A program made the translations under genes and the position numbers. Shown in pieces: positions 61,318-64,000 of a DNA stretch of 64,000 nucleotides. Positions within the stretch are counted from its first letter, which is position 1, and every line of letters begins with the position of its first letter. Source of the stretch: Marinobacter sp. S0848L (GTDB taxonomy: Bacteria; Pseudomonadota; Gammaproteobacteria; Pseudomonadales; Oleiphilaceae); NCBI RefSeq assembly GCF_023016065.1, contig NZ_JALKAQ010000004.1:226462-290461 (forward strand), read 5' to 3'. The notes beneath the pieces are model-generated. The model was not told where the DNA came from. It did no database searches and saw only the letters and a list, made by a program, of their open reading frames with translations.

Positions 61318-61362
61318 ATAAGCTACCTCACGATTCTAAAATCGAAACAATCCAGTAAACGC

Positions 61363-61394
61363 AAAAAACCAGCGGTCCCTAAAAGGACCGCTGG
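61363..61394 (-). terminator. Terminator of the petABC operon
   Basis: A perfect 10-base stem, CCAGCGGTCC (61369-61378) with GGACCGCTGG (61385-61394), and a 6-base loop. Six T residues follow on the minus strand (61363-61368). It lies 31 bases after the petC stop. Confidence 0.92.
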
Positions 61395-61424
61395 AAATTA
61401 GGATTAAGGATTATACCCTAAATC

Positions 61425-62180
61425 TTAATGTACGTCTTTCCAGTACTCGCGATTGAGCAAGTAGGCGAAGACGAAGAAGATGGCCACGAAGATCAGCACG
61501 AAAATACCAAGACGCTCGCGCTCAACCTTTACCGGGTCACCCATGTAGGACATGAAGTTGGTCAGATCCCACATCGCCTGATCGAATTCAGCACCTGTCA
61601 TGCTGCCTTCAATGGCGTACTCAGGACATGCATCACTGTTATTGATGTTGCCACTGAGCGGCTCAACATTTGGCTTAACGCCAATATTGGGCTTAACCGC
61701 ACACAGACCTTGCAGGCCAACCATCACATGAGGCATACCAACGAGATCGAAGACCACGTTGTTCACGCCCAGGGGACGGCTGTCATCTTTGTAGAACCCA
61801 CGCAGGTAGGAATAGACCCAGGATTCGCCACGCAGACGAGTCTCCAGAGTCAGGTCAGGTGGTGGCGCACCAAACCAACCTGCAGCCATACCCTTGTCCA
61901 TGGAGTTCTTCATCAATTCACCGATCTTAGCGCCGGTAAAAATCAGATTCTCTTCATACAACGCTGCCGGGATTTCCAGATCATCAGAAACACGCTTGTA
62001 GCGAGCGTACTCCATAGAGTGGCAACCCATGCAGTAGTTGGTGAACAACGCGGCACCACGCTGCAAAGATGCTTTGTCGGTGTGGTCCGGAGTCATCTCA
62101 TCCAGAGGAACCGCCGCACCCGCTGCCAGCCCGAGAGCCGGCAGGATCGCTATGAAAAGACCAAATATCAGCTTTCTCAT
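61425..62180 (-). CDS. petC: Cytochrome c1 of the bc1 complex
   Basis: Heme c subunit of the ubiquinol-cytochrome c reductase, passing electrons from the Rieske protein to soluble cytochrome c. It has 251 residues. The signal peptide covers 1-21. The heme site is C50-MG-C53-H54, the axial methionine probably lies in the VVFDLVGMPHVM region, and a C-terminal membrane anchor (ERLGIFVLIFVAIFFVFAYL) ends the protein. The ATG at 62180 overlaps the petB stop by one base (TAATG); the frame stays open upstream but only inside petB. Confidence 0.96.
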   Translation of the reverse strand: MRKLIFGLFIAILPALGLAAGAAVPLDEMTPDHTDKASLQRGAALFTNYCMGCHSMEYARYKRVSDDLEIPAALYEENLIFTGAKIGELMKNSMDKGMAAGWFGAPPPDLTLETRLRGESWVYSYLRGFYKDDSRPLGVNNVVFDLVGMPHVMVGLQGLCAVKPNIGVKPNVEPLSGNINNSDACPEYAIEGSMTGAEFDQAMWDLTNFMSYMGDPVKVERERLGIFVLIFVAIFFVFAYLLNREYWKDVH

Positions 62181-63412
62181 TATCCTGTCACCCTCTCTGG
62201 CACTGGCTTGGTTTTCTCCATACGCGTATAGAACGGCATGAGAATAAAGTACGCGAAGTACAGCACGGTCAGGATCTGGGCAACAGTGGTTCGACCTTCC
62301 GTTGCTGGAACGATACCCAAGTAACCCAATACCACAAAGCTGATCGCAAAAATCGTCAGTGCGATTTTGCTCAACCAACCCTTGTAGCGAATTGACCGAA
62401 CCGGGCTTCTATCCAACCAAGGCAACACAAACAGGATTGCAATGGCCGCACCCATAACAACAACACCCCAGAACTTGGCATCCAGACCAAACAGGTCAAC
62501 GGTTACCGCACGCAACATCGCGTAGAAAGGCGTGAAGTACCACACCGGAGCAATGTGTTCCGGGGTCTTCAGGTTGTTAGCCGGCTCGAAGTTTGGCTTC
62601 TCGAGGAACAGGCCGCCCATTTCGGGGAAGAAGAACACCACGATAAAGAAGATAAAGAAGAACACCGCCACACCCAGCAGGTCGTGCACTGAGTAGTACG
62701 GATGGAACGGGATACCGTCTTTCGGAATGCCGTTTTCATCTTTGTTTTTCTTGATGTCAATACCGTCAGGGTTGTTTGAGCCCACTTCGTGCAACGCCAG
62801 GATGTGCAACACAACCAGCGCCAGCAAAACAATCGGCAGCGCAACAACGTGCAGCGCGAAGAAGCGGTTCAGTGTGATACCGGAGATCAGGTAATCACCA
62901 CGAATCCACAACGACAGATCTTCACCAATCACCGGAATAGCGCCGAACAGGTTAACGATAACCTGGGCACCCCAGTAAGACATCTGACCCCATGGCAGCA
63001 GGTAGCCCATAAAAGCTTCCGCCATCAGCACCAGGTAAATCAGCATGCCGAAGATCCAGATCAGCTCACGAGGCTTCTGGTAGGAGCCATACATCAGGCC
63101 GCGGAACATGTGGAGGTAAACCACCACGAAGAAGGCAGAAGCCCCGGTAGAGTGCAGATAGCGCAGCAACCAACCCCATTCAACATCGCGCATGATGTAT
63201 TCAACGGAAGCGAAAGCACCTTCGCCGGACGGGTTGTAGCTCATGGTCAACCAAATACCGGTGACCAACTGGTTAACCAGTACAAGCATGGCCAGAGAGC
63301 CAAAGAAGTACCAGAAGTTGAAGTTTTTAGGCGCGTAATACTTCGCCAGATGGTTATTCCAAGCATCGACAATAGGAAGACGCTCATCTACCCAATTTAT
63401 AAACTTCTGCAT
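62180..63412 (-). CDS. petB: Cytochrome b of the bc1 complex
   Basis: Membrane subunit that oxidises ubiquinol at the Qo site and reduces quinone at Qi. It has 410 residues, a single full-length cytochrome b. Heme-ligating histidines lie in HSTGASAFFVVVYLHMFRGL (given as LHSTGAS and YLHMFRG) and ALHVVALPIVLLALVVLH. The Qo motif reads PEHIAPVWYFTPFYAML, the PEWY-type element being altered to PVWY. About eight membrane helices are visible. It shares one base with petA (TAATG). Confidence 0.97.
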   Translation of the reverse strand: MQKFINWVDERLPIVDAWNNHLAKYYAPKNFNFWYFFGSLAMLVLVNQLVTGIWLTMSYNPSGEGAFASVEYIMRDVEWGWLLRYLHSTGASAFFVVVYLHMFRGLMYGSYQKPRELIWIFGMLIYLVLMAEAFMGYLLPWGQMSYWGAQVIVNLFGAIPVIGEDLSLWIRGDYLISGITLNRFFALHVVALPIVLLALVVLHILALHEVGSNNPDGIDIKKNKDENGIPKDGIPFHPYYSVHDLLGVAVFFFIFFIVVFFFPEMGGLFLEKPNFEPANNLKTPEHIAPVWYFTPFYAMLRAVTVDLFGLDAKFWGVVVMGAAIAILFVLPWLDRSPVRSIRYKGWLSKIALTIFAISFVVLGYLGIVPATEGRTTVAQILTVLYFAYFILMPFYTRMEKTKPVPERVTG

Positions 63413-64000
63413 TACGCTGCCTCCGGATCAAGACCAATCGTCAAGGTCGAATCATTATCGAACCGGTAGGGCGGCACTTCCAGGTTCAGAGGAGCTGGCT
63501 GCCCGGCAAGTACGCGTCCGGACAAATCGAACTTGGAGCCGTGACATGGGCAAAAGAACCCACCTAGCCACTCTTCACCCAGATCTGCCGGCGCCACTTC
63601 TGGACGATAGGTAGGAACGCAACCAAGGTGCGTACAAATACCTACCAGAACCATAAATTCCGGCTTCAGAGAGCGGGAAGCCCCCTTAATGTATTCCGGC
63701 TGCTGACTGGCTGCGGTTGATTCTGGATCTTTCAACCGAGGGGTCATTTCCTCAACGCGATCCAGCATATCTTTGGACCGGCGCACAACCCACACAGGCT
63801 TGCCTCGCCATTCAACAGTTACCTGCTGACCTGGCTCAATTTTGTCGACATTCATTGTTACCGGTGCACCGGCTGCTTCCGCTTTTGCGCTGGGGTTCCA
63901 GGACGCTACGAAAGGAACAGCTGCACCGACGACGCCGACACCACCTACCACGGATGTGGCACCGATTAGAAATCGGCGCCGACCTTGGCTCACGTCGCCA
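63412..64000 (-). CDS. petA: Rieske iron-sulfur subunit of the bc1 complex (5' end cut by window)
   Basis: [2Fe-2S] protein that shuttles electrons from ubiquinol to cytochrome c1. The Tat-type start [15 protein letters not shown] precedes the single anchor helix. The cluster motifs are C120-THLG-C125 and C148-PCHGS (numbered from a GTG at 63993). Comparison with P. aeruginosa suggests about 3-6 more residues before that GTG, and the frame is still open at 64000, so the true start probably lies just outside the window. First gene of petA-petB-petC. Confidence 0.95.
   Translation of the reverse strand, partial: GDVSQGRRRFLIGATSVVGGVGVVGAAVPFVASWNPSAKAEAAGAPVTMNVDKIEPGQQVTVEWRGKPVWVVRRSKDMLDRVEEMTPRLKDPESTAASQQPEYIKGASRSLKPEFMVLVGICTHLGCVPTYRPEVAPADLGEEWLGGFFCPCHGSKFDLSGRVLAGQPAPLNLEVPPYRFDNDSTLTIGLDPEAA

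Noticed and set aside
62530-62580. PEWY change to PVWY in cytochrome b as a loss of function
   Set aside because: The Qo tetrapeptide varies among bacteria; I could not establish from the sequence alone that this variant is unusual, so it is noted only in the gene entry.

Overview
The window is about 64 kb of ordinary, gene-dense chromosome (moderately GC-rich) from a marine gammaproteobacterium. The proteins and gene order fit the Marinobacter/Pseudomonas side of the class: lipB-ybeD-dacA-rlpA-rodA-mrdA-rlmH-rsfS-nadD-proA; xseB-ispA-dxs-ribA; mutT-argJ-secA-M23-dciA-lpxC-ftsZ; the division and cell wall (dcw) cluster; rnpB; rsmI-lpoA-yraN-diaA-sspB-sspA-petCBA. Marinobacter is the best guess, made from protein resemblance only. 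I saw no plasmid, phage, transposase, CRISPR array, rRNA or tRNA.

Layout. 1-8.9 kb (minus strand): lipoate attachment, the elongation machinery of the rod-shaped wall (PBP2, RodA, RlpA, PBP5-type carboxypeptidase), ribosome factors RlmH and RsfS, then NadD and ProA. 9.0-12.5 kb (plus): a tightly coupled three-gene operon of two membrane proteins with degenerate GGDEF domains and a DedA-PAP2 fusion. 12.5-22.1 kb: mixed genes (LON-domain protein, cNMP-HDOD regulator, ilvD, a secreted peptidoglycan-binding protein, an AI-2E-type permease, an unknown small protein, a haloalkane dehalogenase homologue lacking its nucleophile, a thioesterase and a DEAD-box helicase). 22.1-25.4 kb (minus): folA, thyA, lgt and a TauE/SafE permease. 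Between folA and thyA lie two unusual long hairpin elements. 25.5-29.6 kb (plus): NRDE protein, then xseB-ispA-dxs for isoprenoid precursors.

29.6-37.0 kb (minus): ribA, moaC, a Nudix/TMP-synthase-like fusion, argJ, secA and an M23 peptidase, with dciA on the plus strand. 37.5-55.75 kb (minus): lpxC, ftsZ, ftsA, ftsQ, ddl, murC, murG, ftsW, murD, mraY, murF, murE, ftsI, ftsL, rsmH, mraZ. This is the full dcw set read from one clear sigma70 promoter, followed by four MraZ-type repeats at exact 10-bp spacing. 55.96-56.30 kb is RNase P RNA (minus). 56.3-64 kb holds rsmI (minus), lpoA-yraN-diaA (plus) and sspB, sspA, petC, petB, petA (minus).

Most genes here build the envelope or divide the cell. 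PBP2/RodA drive elongation, the dcw products make lipid II and the septum, LpxC and Lgt feed the outer membrane and lipoproteins, SecA exports proteins, IspA/Dxs supply the polyprenyl carrier, and LpoA and DacA tune peptidoglycan synthesis.

The points most worth a second look are the paired hairpin elements at 22.69-22.99 kb, the Asp-to-Asn change at the dehalogenase nucleophile, and the operon of two GGDEF-less GGDEF proteins. lipB is cut at the left edge and petA at the right edge.
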